Origin: Bacillota bacterium
GTDB taxonomy: Bacteria > Bacillota > Clostridia > Christensenellales > Aristaeellaceae
Direction: 5' to 3'
Length of the DNA stretch: 64,000 nucleotides
Assembly (NCBI GenBank): GCA_023411395.1
Contig: JAEYOV010000007.1
Span: 62,001 to 126,000 of the forward strand
In this document: positions 26,656 through 35,900 of the stretch, one piece after another
How positions within the stretch are numbered: the stretch's first letter is position 1
Layout: each line of letters starts with the position of its first letter
Notes under the pieces: model-generated
Database searches by the model: none
What the model was told of the DNA's origin: nothing
What the model saw: the letters and a program-made list of their open reading frames with translations, nothing else
Position numbers and translations under genes: made by a program

Positions 26656-27750
26656 TTACTTTACTTCTACGCCCTTGACAAACCAGTCGATGGCTCCGGC
26701 GATGTAACCGCGGTCCAGCTGCTCGCCTTCCGCAACGCGCAGGGTGCCTTCGTTGTCATAGATGGGACCATGGAACACGTCGAATTCGCGGGCCATGATC
26801 TTCGCCTTCGCGGCTTCGATGGCTTCGGCAGTGCCTTCGGCAACGTTCTTGGTCAGGGGAGCGATGTCCACCAGGCCGTCGGCCATATCCAGGAAGAGGT
26901 TCTCAGGCTTCCAGGTGCCGTCGATCACTTCCTGCACTTCCTTGGTCACAACGGCGCCCCAGTTCCAGACGGGAGCGGTCAGAACAGCATCGGGCGCTTC
27001 CACGCTCATGTCGGCGTTGTAGCCTACGCCCCACACGCCGCGTTCCTGGGCGGCCACCTGGGGCATGGTGGTGTCGCAATGCTGGGCGATCACGTCGCAG
27101 CCAAGGTCCAGGAGAGCTTCCGCGGTCTGGCGCTCCAGGGTGGGATCATACCAGGTGTTCATGAACTTGATGTACACCACGGCGTCGGGGTTCACGCTCT
27201 GCACGCCCAGCGCGAAAGCGTCGCAGCCGCCGATGACCTCGGCAAAGGGGTAAGCGCCCACAAAGCCGATCTTGTTGGTCTTGGTCTTCAGACCCGCGGC
27301 GATACCGGTGAGGTAACGGGCCTGGTAAATGGCGCCAAAGTAGTTGTTGAAGTTGGTATCGTTGGACTTGTAGCCGGAGGCATGGGAGAAGATCACGTTG
27401 GGGTATTCAACCGCCAGTTCCTCAAAGAAGTCCATGTAGCCAAAGCTGTTGCCGAAGATGATCTGGCAGCCGGCATCAACCAGTTCGCGGATGGCCGTTT
27501 CGCAGGCGCTGTCTTCCGCCACGTTGGTCTTGATGATCACCTGCTCATCGGTAAGGCCCAAAGCTTCCTTCATGGCCAGGGTGCCCTGGTGATGGGCATA
27601 GGTGTAGCCCTTGTCCACCACGTCGCCAATGTAGATGAAACCAACCTTCAAATCTTCCTTGGCCACGGGCGCAAATTCCGCAACGCCGGGCAGGGCCACT
27701 GCCAGCACCAGCAGCAGGGACAGGGCAAATGCCAAAACCTTCTTCAACAT
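26656..27750 (-). CDS. BMP-family nucleoside-binding protein
   Basis: Exported receptor of the nucleoside importer, PnrA/Med type. The start MLKKVLAFALSLLLVLAVAL at 27750 follows AGGAG; a longer frame lacks a site. The mature part begins LKVGFIYIGDVVDKGYTYAH, the conserved start of BMP proteins, and contains FVGAYPFAEVIGGCDAFALG near residue 165. No clear lipobox cysteine follows the signal, so it may be released or held differently. It is 364 residues long and lies between xpt and the ABC genes. Confidence 0.9.
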   Translation of the reverse strand: MLKKVLAFALSLLLVLAVALPGVAEFAPVAKEDLKVGFIYIGDVVDKGYTYAHHQGTLAMKEALGLTDEQVIIKTNVAEDSACETAIRELVDAGCQIIFGNSFGYMDFFEELAVEYPNVIFSHASGYKSNDTNFNNYFGAIYQARYLTGIAAGLKTKTNKIGFVGAYPFAEVIGGCDAFALGVQSVNPDAVVYIKFMNTWYDPTLERQTAEALLDLGCDVIAQHCDTTMPQVAAQERGVWGVGYNADMSVEAPDAVLTAPVWNWGAVVTKEVQEVIDGTWKPENLFLDMADGLVDIAPLTKNVAEGTAEAIEAAKAKIMAREFDVFHGPIYDNEGTLRVAEGEQLDRGYIAGAIDWFVKGVEVK

Positions 27751-27796
27751 AGTTTCTCCTCCGTTTTCTTGCAGTTGCGTTCGTTGTATTTCTTCA

Positions 27797-28378
27797 TCAA
27801 CCGCCGCTGCGCACCAGGATCTTGCCATCCTGTATCGCATCGACGATTGCCAAAGACGTAAGTTTAATCCCCAGCTCCCGAAGGCGCTTCCCGCCTGGCT
27901 GGAATCCCTTTTCGATACAGATGCCTACGCCGGAAAGAACACATCCCGCCTGGTGCAAAATATCCCGCAGCCCGTCGACAGCCTCGCCGTTGGCCAGAAA
28001 GTCGTCGATGATCAGCACCCGCTGCCTGGGCTTTAAGTATTCCCTGCTCACCCGGATCACATTTTCCTGCCGGTGGGTAAAGGAGTAAACGCGGCTTACA
28101 TACACGTCCTTGCCCACATTGGTGGTATCGCCTTTTTTGGCGAACACCACGGGAATATTCCCAAAGGCCTGGGCGGTTGTCACCGCCGCCGCGATGCCGC
28201 TGGCCTCGATGGTCAGGATCAGATCCACCGGATCAGAGCGGAACGCTTCGTAAAAGGCTTGTCCCATCTGCGTCAGCAGTCCCACGTCCAGGCGGTGGTT
28301 TAGAAACATGTCCACCTTCACGATTTCGCTGCCGATGCCACGGCCCCAGGTTTCAATAGCCCGCTTGAGTTCCTCCAT
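27797..28378 (-). CDS. xpt: xanthine phosphoribosyltransferase
   Basis: Purine salvage enzyme joining xanthine to PRPP to give XMP. The start MEELKRAIETWG at 28378 gives 193 residues, the usual length; the longer frame runs through promoter sequence. Motifs are FLNHRLDVGLLTQMG, ILTIEASGIAAAV (the xanthine-specific loop) and the PRPP-binding VLIIDDFLANGEAV. It is followed after 46 bases by the BMP gene, and both probably share the xpt promoter with its PurBox-like sites. No purine riboswitch consensus was seen in the leader. Confidence 0.93.
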   Translation of the reverse strand: MEELKRAIETWGRGIGSEIVKVDMFLNHRLDVGLLTQMGQAFYEAFRSDPVDLILTIEASGIAAAVTTAQAFGNIPVVFAKKGDTTNVGKDVYVSRVYSFTHRQENVIRVSREYLKPRQRVLIIDDFLANGEAVDGLRDILHQAGCVLSGVGICIEKGFQPGGKRLRELGIKLTSLAIVDAIQDGKILVRSGG

Positions 28379-28454
28379 GAAAAGCGCCTTTGCCTCCTGC
28401 CGAAAAACACGAACAAACCGGTTCCAAAAACAGGATAAACCCAGCCTCGTCCGC

Positions 28455-28512
28455 AATAATCCGAACATTTATCAGGAATATATGCGTATTGTACACCAAT
28501 TTTCCGAACGTT
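28455..28512 (+). promoter_or_regulatory. paired PurBox-like sites at xpt
   Basis: AATAATCCGAACATT (28455-28469) and AATTTTCCGAACGTT (28498-28512) each carry the CCGAAC core of PurR boxes, with 43 bases between the CGAA cores. One lies in the promoter spacer and the other just past the start point. Confidence 0.6.
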
Positions 28513-28516
28513 GCAA
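28488..28516 (-). promoter_or_regulatory. xpt promoter
   Basis: Minus-strand TTGCAA and TACAAT with a 17-base spacer, the same hexamers as at gap. The leader to the start codon is about 100 bases. The remaining 28517-28706 stretch toward the caspase gene is AT-rich and shows no gene. Confidence 0.7.
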
Positions 28517-28706
28517 GAAGGAATTTGCTGTTTTCCGCTTTTTTTCTCATTTGCGGCCGCGGCATTGTTCTTCGGGGATGCGCTTCCAAACAATAACAAT
28601 TTGTAAAATTTCTGTAACAATCGAACTTTCCCACTGCTTTTTACTCTAATATGATGTAGAATAATCTCATCTTGTTACAAATTTGTCGGGGAAGGGGGAA
28701 GGCTTT

Positions 28707-30266
28707 ATGGCACACAGCCGGCGGTTTCGGGCTTTGTGTTTTTTGCCGGCGCTATTGCTCCTCCTTTCCTCATGCATGGTCCTTCCCGCCCGGGAGGCCG
28801 GCGCCGCCGCGCCAATTGACCCTGCCGCGGTTACAAGGCGGGCGCTGTATGTGGCCTGCGATTATTTCCTGTCCCAGGAAGATACGTGGCCTTCCTCCGG
28901 CAACAACGCCAAGGCGGTGGCCCGGGCGCTGGAAGGCGGCACGATGGCTTTTGAGAGGCAGGAAACGCAAAACAACCTCTCTTCCGTCGCCGGGCTAAAG
29001 CAGGCCATTTGGGATACCCTCGGCGATGCGGACGGCAACGATGTTTCCTATTTTTACATCAGCACCCACGGCATATATGACGCCGCACAGCCGAATCTGG
29101 AGGCCGGGCTGCTTTTATCCAACGGCGTAGAGGAAGAGGTCATTACCGCCCGCCAGCTGGAGGAAGCCTTCTCCGCTATTTCGGGCACAAAGGTATTGAT
29201 CATCGATGCCTGCAACAGCGGCGCGTTCATCGGCAAGGGCTTAAGCGGCGGCGCGACGGAGGCGGCTTTCCTGGGCCCCGAATACAAGGTGCTCACCAGC
29301 GCGGGCGGCAGCGAGGAAAGCTGGTACTGGTCCAGCGCAGACAAAAGTCCAGGCGTCGTGCAGGGCGCATCATACTTTTCCTCCGCGCTGTCGGATGGCC
29401 TGGGGTATCATGGGGAATACGGCGCCGACCTGAACCGGGACGGACAGATCACCTTGGCGGAATGCTACAAGTATCTGCTGGAAAACCACTCCGCCTCCAC
29501 GCCCCAAAGTTATCCGCAGGAAGACGGCTTTGTGCTGCTGACCTATGATACGGCGCAGGCTTTCCATGGCCCGCCTTCCCAGGACAGCATCATCTCCGGC
29601 ATCACATTTTACGATACGATGCTGGACAGCCGCCAAAGCACCATTTCCTTCGAGTTTACCGCCGCAAAACCTACGCAGCTGGCCTACCAGCTGGTATATT
29701 ACCAGAACGGCAAATGGCAGTTCTCCACCGCCCCCCTGAAATATGATGACCAGGAGGTGGGCGGGGACTTTGGCGACCAGCGGGGCGCCATATCCGCCGG
29801 GCGGAAGCAGCGTACGCTGGAGCTGGCTCCCCAGGGCGAGGACACCTACGGCTATGCCATGATCCAGCTTGTTACCCTGGAGGATGGCAAGGCCACCGTA
29901 CACGGCAGCCGCGTGCTGTGCGTGCCGCCCATCAGCGGCGACCCGGAACTGAAGGTAAAGACGGACACCGCCATTGACCCGACGAAGGGCCGGGAGCTTT
30001 CCATACTGGTCAATCACAAGTACCCCTGCCTGTTATCCGTTTCCATCGCGGACGAAAGCGGAAAGACTGTCCGCCGCCTCGCAAGCTACCAGCCCACAAG
30101 GCCCCAGCAACTGACGCCCGCCGGCTCCCTCTTCTACTGGAACGGCAGGCTGCAGGACGGCACCCCGGCCGCCCCCGGAAAGTATACCGTAAAAGTAACG
30201 GCCCACATAGGCGATGTGCCGTATGAGGCCGTGTCGGAACCGTTTGCGCTGCTGGACGCAGAATAA
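28707..30266 (+). CDS. exported caspase-family lipoprotein with an EF-hand
   Basis: The 519-residue protein starts at ATG 28707 behind GGGGGAAGG; an in-frame TTG at 28683 is less likely. The signal FLPALLLLLSSC places the lipid-bearing cysteine at residue 23. The peptidase fold shows the caspase/C13-like catalytic pair: His121 in YFYISTHG and Cys169 in LIIDACNSGAF. Residues 241-252, DLNRDGQITLAE, fit the EF-hand calcium loop perfectly. The C-terminal ~100 residues resemble a FlgD-type Ig domain (FYWNGRLQDGTPAAPGKYTV). Calcium dependence and the protein target are inferred, not shown. Confidence 0.85.
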   Translation: MAHSRRFRALCFLPALLLLLSSCMVLPAREAGAAAPIDPAAVTRRALYVACDYFLSQEDTWPSSGNNAKAVARALEGGTMAFERQETQNNLSSVAGLKQAIWDTLGDADGNDVSYFYISTHGIYDAAQPNLEAGLLLSNGVEEEVITARQLEEAFSAISGTKVLIIDACNSGAFIGKGLSGGATEAAFLGPEYKVLTSAGGSEESWYWSSADKSPGVVQGASYFSSALSDGLGYHGEYGADLNRDGQITLAECYKYLLENHSASTPQSYPQEDGFVLLTYDTAQAFHGPPSQDSIISGITFYDTMLDSRQSTISFEFTAAKPTQLAYQLVYYQNGKWQFSTAPLKYDDQEVGGDFGDQRGAISAGRKQRTLELAPQGEDTYGYAMIQLVTLEDGKATVHGSRVLCVPPISGDPELKVKTDTAIDPTKGRELSILVNHKYPCLLSVSIADESGKTVRRLASYQPTRPQQLTPAGSLFYWNGRLQDGTPAAPGKYTVKVTAHIGDVPYEAVSEPFALLDAE

Positions 30267-30278
30267 ATCATAAAGGCT

Positions 30279-31364
30279 TTAAAAGGCAATGTTCATGGAG
30301 GCTGCCTCCGTCAACCCGTTTTCCAGGGAAAAATGGAAGGTGTGCGGAAGCCATGAGGAATCGCCGCTCCGATTCGGGCTGTATACCGTGCGCTTGACAT
30401 ATGTGTCCTTGACCTTTGTTTCATACGTTTCTTCCACAATCAGATAGGCGGCGTCTTTGCCCGCCCGAAAGGGCTTCCCTTGCGCTGCCAATGACCGCAT
30501 ATCGCCCAGCGTTACTTCCGTCGTGCGCAGCGGCATATTTTGCGCGTTCATCTCCACCAGCCGGACCGTTTTCAGGGCATCCACCATCTTGGCTGAAATG
30601 GTGGCGGAGACGCGCTTTTTTGTGGTTTTGCCATTGATGGTCTGCGTATGCTCCACGGTTTGGGTATGGCTGGAATTGTCGCTCATTATGAAGCGGAGGC
30701 TGTTTTCATCGGCATACAGGGTACCGTCGGCCCTCTGATACACAGGAATGGACGTCAGACGCCTGGGGCTTTCGCTTTTTAAAATCAGATGAATGCCCGC
30801 ATCTCCGGCTATCTTCTCAAGTTCCGGTCCATGCATGTCGATTTGCTCCCGGGAAATATATACGATAATTGTCTCCCCCGGCGACAGCAAATCATCCCGG
30901 CTTATGCCTTCCGGCGGCTGAACGTAAAAATCCCGGAAGGCTTGAACCACGTCATCCTGCAGCCATATTTCCCTGTATCCCTGTTCCTGCAGGCTTTGAT
31001 CTTCATCATCCACTAGATAGATGGTGCCCTTGATATCGATTGCCGCTTCCTCGCCCTCCTTTCCGCCCACGCTCAGCGCCACCTCCCCGATGGAAGAACC
31101 GGACTTGGTGACATAGGCCGGAAGGTCTTTGTCCAGGCCGGATTTTTTTGTGTACGCAAGGAGCATCTGCTCCATATCGCTGTCCATGTCAAATACATGC
31201 CCGTCTTCGTTCTCCCACCGGTCATACACCAGATAGAAGCCGCAAAACATATCACCCTGGCCATTCCCTGCCGTATCCGCAATTTCCGGCCTCGCCAGCG
31301 TGCAGCCGGCCAATAAGGCCACAAGCAAAAGACTAATCACCCAAAGCAGCATCCGTTTCCTCAT
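30279..31364 (-). CDS. lipoprotein of unknown function
   Basis: The start MRKRMLLWVISLLLVALLAG at 31364 gives a signal with lipobox LLAGC. The 361-residue chain has no recognised domain. It contains VFDMDSDMEQMLLAY early, and a region MRSLAAQGKPFRAGKDAAYLI late. It overlaps the HTH regulator gene by 32 bases, so the two are coupled in the operon. It ends 13 bases from the convergent caspase gene, with no clear terminator between. Confidence 0.7.
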   Translation of the reverse strand: MRKRMLLWVISLLLVALLAGCTLARPEIADTAGNGQGDMFCGFYLVYDRWENEDGHVFDMDSDMEQMLLAYTKKSGLDKDLPAYVTKSGSSIGEVALSVGGKEGEEAAIDIKGTIYLVDDEDQSLQEQGYREIWLQDDVVQAFRDFYVQPPEGISRDDLLSPGETIIVYISREQIDMHGPELEKIAGDAGIHLILKSESPRRLTSIPVYQRADGTLYADENSLRFIMSDNSSHTQTVEHTQTINGKTTKKRVSATISAKMVDALKTVRLVEMNAQNMPLRTTEVTLGDMRSLAAQGKPFRAGKDAAYLIVEETYETKVKDTYVKRTVYSPNRSGDSSWLPHTFHFSLENGLTEAASMNIAF

Positions 31365-31578
31365 TGTTCTCTTCCCTCCCGTCAAAATGGAGTATGTCGC
31401 CCACGTCGCACTGCAAGTGGAAGCAGATCCGGTTGAGTGTGGAAAACCGCACGCCCTTGGCCTTGCCGCTGCGCAAAATGGACATGTTGGCCTCGGTGAT
31501 GCCCACCTTTTCGCACAACTGCCTGGACGTCATCTTCAGAAGCTTCAATTGCTCCTCCAGGTTCACAATAATAGCCAT
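31333..31578 (-). CDS. XRE-family HTH regulator (YozG-like)
   Basis: An 81-residue DNA-binding protein. TSRQLCEKVGITEANMSILR is the helix-turn-helix, and FSTLNRICFHLQCDVGDILH is the conserved end of the small YozG/Cro group. Such regulators commonly accompany DUF2975 membrane proteins, as here. It probably binds the paired dyads at the operon promoter and regulates its own operon. Confidence 0.88.
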   Translation of the reverse strand: MAIIVNLEEQLKLLKMTSRQLCEKVGITEANMSILRSGKAKGVRFSTLNRICFHLQCDVGDILHFDGREENNEETDAALGD

Positions 31579-31587
31579 TGTTCTTCC

Positions 31588-32592
31588 TCATATCATCATC
31601 TGGTTCTCACGGTATACGGCGAAGCTCCGTTCCAGATAGCGGCTTACAAGCATCATCGCCAGGGAAAGAATCAGCGTAATCAGCGGTATTTGTCCCGAAA
31701 CGTTCACGTTGTGAAGCCCTCTGGCCAGAAGCAATTGAAGTACGTTGGTGATCAGCATCCCGCCCAGGGAAACAAGGATGACCAGCCTGCACCTTCCGGC
31801 TATGGCCGCGGCATGGCGCTGGTTATCCTCGCTGAAAAAGCTCCGTTCCAGGCTGTGCAAAAGCTTTCCCGCCATAGACAGCACGGTAAGCAGTAATATA
31901 ACAGGCGCACTGTCGAACACAAAACGGACAACGGCCATGAAACCATCATAGGCCGGAGGCGAACCGGCTGCGCCTGGTATGGAAGAAGTGAACCTAAGGC
32001 CGAAAATATCCTCCGGGGGCTTTGGCAGCGAAGCGAGCGCGCTTTTCAAATTTGCCACGTTGATATAAAAAACAGAAACGATCATTACAGCGCCCAGCAC
32101 AATCATCAGCCGCCGAAGCTGAAGCGGTATCCGCCCTGCATCCGCCATAATGCCAAGGATCCAGCAGGCAATCAGCAGCGAATAGAAAAATATGCAAAGA
32201 ATCAGCTGTTCCACCCGGAGCGCTTCCTGCTGCGCGCCCATATTGGAATGGAACAGGGTTTGAATCATCGAGGGATTCACCATGAAATACAAAAGAAAGA
32301 ACAGATATGCACTCATGGCGACCAGATGCCACCGGAAAGAATGAACCTTCAGCCGGGCCTTTGAAACAAAAGGCCACAGGGGGGTAAGGGACAGCAGCGC
32401 ATACAGTAATACCGCCAGCGCATTCCCCGCCCAGCCGGACAGTGAAAGCGCCCTAAGCCCCGCCCCTGCCCACACAAAAGGCGCCGTCAGCGCGTAGATG
32501 ACATCCGCGCCGCCCTGGCTGTTCTGCCCCAGTAATGCCAGCGCAACACAGCCGGCCGCCAGTATGCCCGCCGCCCACCATTCTCTTTTCAT
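31588..32592 (-). CDS. DUF2975-like membrane protein
   Basis: A 334-residue membrane protein with about eight hydrophobic segments. The start MKREWWAAGILAAGC at 32592 follows GGGAGG; the longer frame runs into the promoter. The last ~130 residues (LHSLERSFFSEDNQRHAAAI, then DUF2975-type helices ending SRYLERSF) match DUF2975, while the first half adds extra membrane segments. It is the first gene of an operon with the HTH regulator and lipoprotein. The function is unknown; a membrane sensor controlling the regulator is an inference. Confidence 0.75.
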   Translation of the reverse strand: MKREWWAAGILAAGCVALALLGQNSQGGADVIYALTAPFVWAGAGLRALSLSGWAGNALAVLLYALLSLTPLWPFVSKARLKVHSFRWHLVAMSAYLFFLLYFMVNPSMIQTLFHSNMGAQQEALRVEQLILCIFFYSLLIACWILGIMADAGRIPLQLRRLMIVLGAVMIVSVFYINVANLKSALASLPKPPEDIFGLRFTSSIPGAAGSPPAYDGFMAVVRFVFDSAPVILLLTVLSMAGKLLHSLERSFFSEDNQRHAAAIAGRCRLVILVSLGGMLITNVLQLLLARGLHNVNVSGQIPLITLILSLAMMLVSRYLERSFAVYRENQMMI

Positions 32593-32610
32593 CCTTCTAC
32601 CTCCCACAAA

Positions 32611-32671
32611 ATTATCGATTTTCAATAATTTCAAGACCATTATACGCAAGAAATTATTGTTTGTCAATAAT
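32611..32671. promoter_or_regulatory. two operator-like dyads at the DUF2975 operon
   Basis: ATTATCG-N5-CAATAAT (32611-32629) and ATTATTG-N5-CAATAAT (32653-32671) have the same 7-5-7 layout and centres 42 bases apart, four helical turns. The second overlaps the -35 box and the first lies just past the start point. Confidence 0.7.
32639..32667 (-). promoter_or_regulatory. promoter of the DUF2975/HTH/lipoprotein operon
   Basis: Exact minus-strand TTGACA and TATAAT with 17 bases between, 47 bases before the first start codon. Confidence 0.85.
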
Positions 32672-32703
32672 TTTATTTTCTTCCTCCAAATTTTTTTAAT
32701 CAC

Positions 32704-32970
32704 CGCTCAACGCCTCAAGCCCCGGCGCTCCCGGTACATCAGTCATGGATTGCGCAAGCGTTTCCGGCGCCATCAGGCAAAGCGCGGCGAAAAAAATTGT
32801 TTTGAGAATGCAAAATTTGTATCGGAACCATGCCGGTCATTTTTCGTCTGAATGACTGTGTGTGTAGTAGCAAAAAGATTTGCGCTTAAAGAATGAAACA
32901 CAACGCATTACCCCTTCCGGGCGCCTGATGCCCGCTTTATGATCCGCCCCCAAGAAAGGAGCGTTTTTCA
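32704..32970. other. gene-free region upstream of the first CotH gene
   Basis: No gene is seen. ATGCAAAATTTGTAT, an ACCATGCC and a TTTTTCG occur in the order also found upstream of the second CotH gene (36188-36225). This shows the duplication included upstream sequence. The first copy lacks a clear TATAAT, its equivalent position reading TGTAGT. AAGGAG lies 8-9 bases before the CotH start. Confidence 0.6.
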
Positions 32971-35900
32971 ATGCAAGCAGCCAATGTACCCCGCACGCCG
33001 CAAAAGCGCATGCCTTCCGGCGGGCCTAAACAGAAGAAGCCTTCGATGCTGCGCAGCCTTGCCGTCATGCTTTTGGCGCTGGCCGTGATCGTCACCGTGT
33101 TCCCCAAGGAGCCGCTGACCCACGCTTTGGCCTCCGTGCAGTCTTCCGATGGCCGGTCCCCTCAGGGCGCGCCCTCGGCAGCCTACCAAGGCCTTGTGAT
33201 CAGCGAGGTCATGCCGGCCAACAGTTCCGCCGTCCCGGATGAGCGCGGCGAATACAATGACTGGTTGGAGGTATGGAACAGTTCCGCCCAGCCCATCGAT
33301 ATGACGGATGTGGGCCTTTCCGACCGGAGCGACCGGGTGCTTTTCCTTTTCCCGAAAATAACGCTGGCGCCTGGCGGCCGGCTGGTGGTTTTCGCATCCG
33401 ATACCAACAGCGCCGATCCCGCGGGCGCGCTGCACGCCAAGTTCAAGCTGTCTTCCGCCGGGGAAACGGTTTATCTGTTCGACCCCAACGCCTACGTCAT
33501 CCATCAGGTTACGGTGCCTATTTCCAACAGCGACGTATCCTATGCGCTTGGGGCCGGCGGCTCGTGGGCTCAAACGCAGGAATACACGCCCGGTTTTGAA
33601 AACACGGAGGAAGGCTTTGCGGCATACCGCAATGCCAACACCATTTCGGAAGGCGCCATCCGTATCAATGAGGTCATGGCGGACGCCAGGACCGGCCTCT
33701 ATGACGAGGACGGAGACCTTTCCGACTGGATCGAACTGTACAACACCACGGACAAAGACCTATCCCTTGGGAACTTTGCTTTAAGCGACAAGGAATCAAG
33801 CCCCGTCAAGTGGCGCTTCCCGCAGGATGCGGTGATCCCCGCCCACGGCTATTATCTGGTCTTTTGCAGCGGGAAGGACAGGCTGCTGGCCGCCGGCAAG
33901 ATCCCCCACACCAGCTTCCGCCTGAGCGCGGAGCGGGAGACCGTGATCCTTTCCGACAGCCGCGGACGGCTGATCGACAGAGCTTTGATCGACAACCTGC
34001 CCGCGGATGCTTCCCTGGGCCGGGATGAGAATGGCAACTGGAAGGTATTTCAAACGTCCACCCCCGGCATGCAAAACAACGGCGCCGGGGCCGCCCAGGC
34101 GGACAAGAACATGCGGGCCGCCAATACAACCGGCATATATATTTCGGAAGTCATGTCCTCCGGCGATGGCGGAAGCGACTGGGTGGAGCTGTACAACTTT
34201 TCCGCCCAGTCCGTTTCCCTGGAAGGCTACGGCATAAGCGACGACATGGGCCGCCCGCGCAAGTGGCAGTTCCCCGCCGGTGCATCCATTCATCCCGGGG
34301 AATACAAAATCGTGTATCTGGACGGCGCCAATAACCAGGCGAATGGCTACCACGCCAATTTCAGGCTCCTTCGGGCCGGCGGCGAAGTCATGAGCTTTTC
34401 CGATCCCGATGGCCATGTGCTGGACAAAATAAGCCTGCCGCCGGTTCCCGCCCATGTTTCCTATGGCAGAAGCAGCGGCCAGGATGGCTTTTTTTATTTT
34501 GACGCGCCCACCATGGGCAGCGCAAACGGCAAAGGCTTCCTGGACTTTGCCAGGACGCCTTCCTTCTTAACCAAGGGCGGGCTGTACAGCGAACCTGTTT
34601 CCGTATCCATCAACGTGCCCGAAGGCGCCACCGTCCGCTATTCCTTGGACGGCAGCATCCCCACTTTGCGCCATCCCGTGTACGACGGAAGTCCCATTGC
34701 CCTTGGCAAGACCACGCCCATCAGGGCCAGGGCTTTTCAAAATGACCTGCTTCCCAGCGAAGTCATCACGCAAACGTATTTTGTAAACGTTCAAAATGAC
34801 CTGCCCATCGTATCCCTGGTGGCGGACCCGGATGAACTTTGGAACGGAACGGACGGCATGCTGGCCGCCGGCGGGACGCTTGATAAATCGGTCTTTCCTT
34901 ACAAGCTGACAAACGGCTCAAGCCCCGCCTACCGCACCCTGGGCAAACAGCCCCGTCCGGGATTCGTGGAATACTACATGCTGGACGGCACCCAGGTGTT
35001 ATCCCAGGGCATGGAGTTTGGCCTGCAGGGGCAATACAGCCTGGATATGCCTCAAAAAACCTTCAAAGTCCGGGCCAAGTCCGAACAGGGCAAGCCAACC
35101 TTTGAGGCATCCCTGTTTGAAAGCCGGCCGTATGCCGAATACAAGTCGTTTGTTTTGCGCAACAGCGGCAACGACAACGTATGGACGCGCGTCAACGACG
35201 CCTACCAGTCCATGCTCATCGACAAATTGGACACCACCGTCATCCATCAGGCGGTCAATCCCGTGGCTGTTTACCTGAACGGCCAGTACTGGGGCCATTA
35301 CAACATGCGGGAGCGTGTGGACGAGTACTTTGTGGCCCAGCATGAAGGTTTGCCCTTGGACAAGGCCGGCGGCATGGATATTCTGGAAGCCAGCGGCACG
35401 GTGGTGTACGGCAGCAACAAGGAGTACAAGGATCTCATTGCCAAAGCGAAAACCCTCTCCCCCGGCACCAAAGCGGAAGACCTGAAATATATCACCGACC
35501 GCGTCGATGTGGACAACTACTTTGACTACATGGCACTGGAGTGGTTCTTCGGCAACTCCGACGCCGGCAACATCAGGTTCTACAAGCTCAAAGGCGAGGG
35601 GAACAAGTGGCGCTGGATCTTCTACGATTCGGATTACGGCATGTTCAATTCCGCCTATAACAGCCCCGTTTCGTATATGGACCCCAATGGCGCGGGCGAT
35701 CAGAACGTAAACAACACGCTGATCCGCAAGCTCCTGGAAAACAAGGAGATGAGAGAAAAATTCTTAAAGCGCCTTGGAACGGTTTTTCAGACATTCACCA
35801 CCGAGGCCATGCTCGATACGTTCAACGGGCTGGTGGCCAAGATCGAGCCGGAGATGATGCAGCACTTTTCCCGCTGGGCGGAGCATAACGAGAAGAGCAT

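Noticed and set aside
26629..27861. A 410-codon open frame opposite the BMP protein gene
   Set aside because: Shadow of the GC-rich coding strand, with no recognisable domain or ribosome binding site.
28379..28500. Possible purine riboswitch before xpt
   Set aside because: The conserved loop bases of the purine aptamer are not found. The CCGAAC boxes explain the region better.
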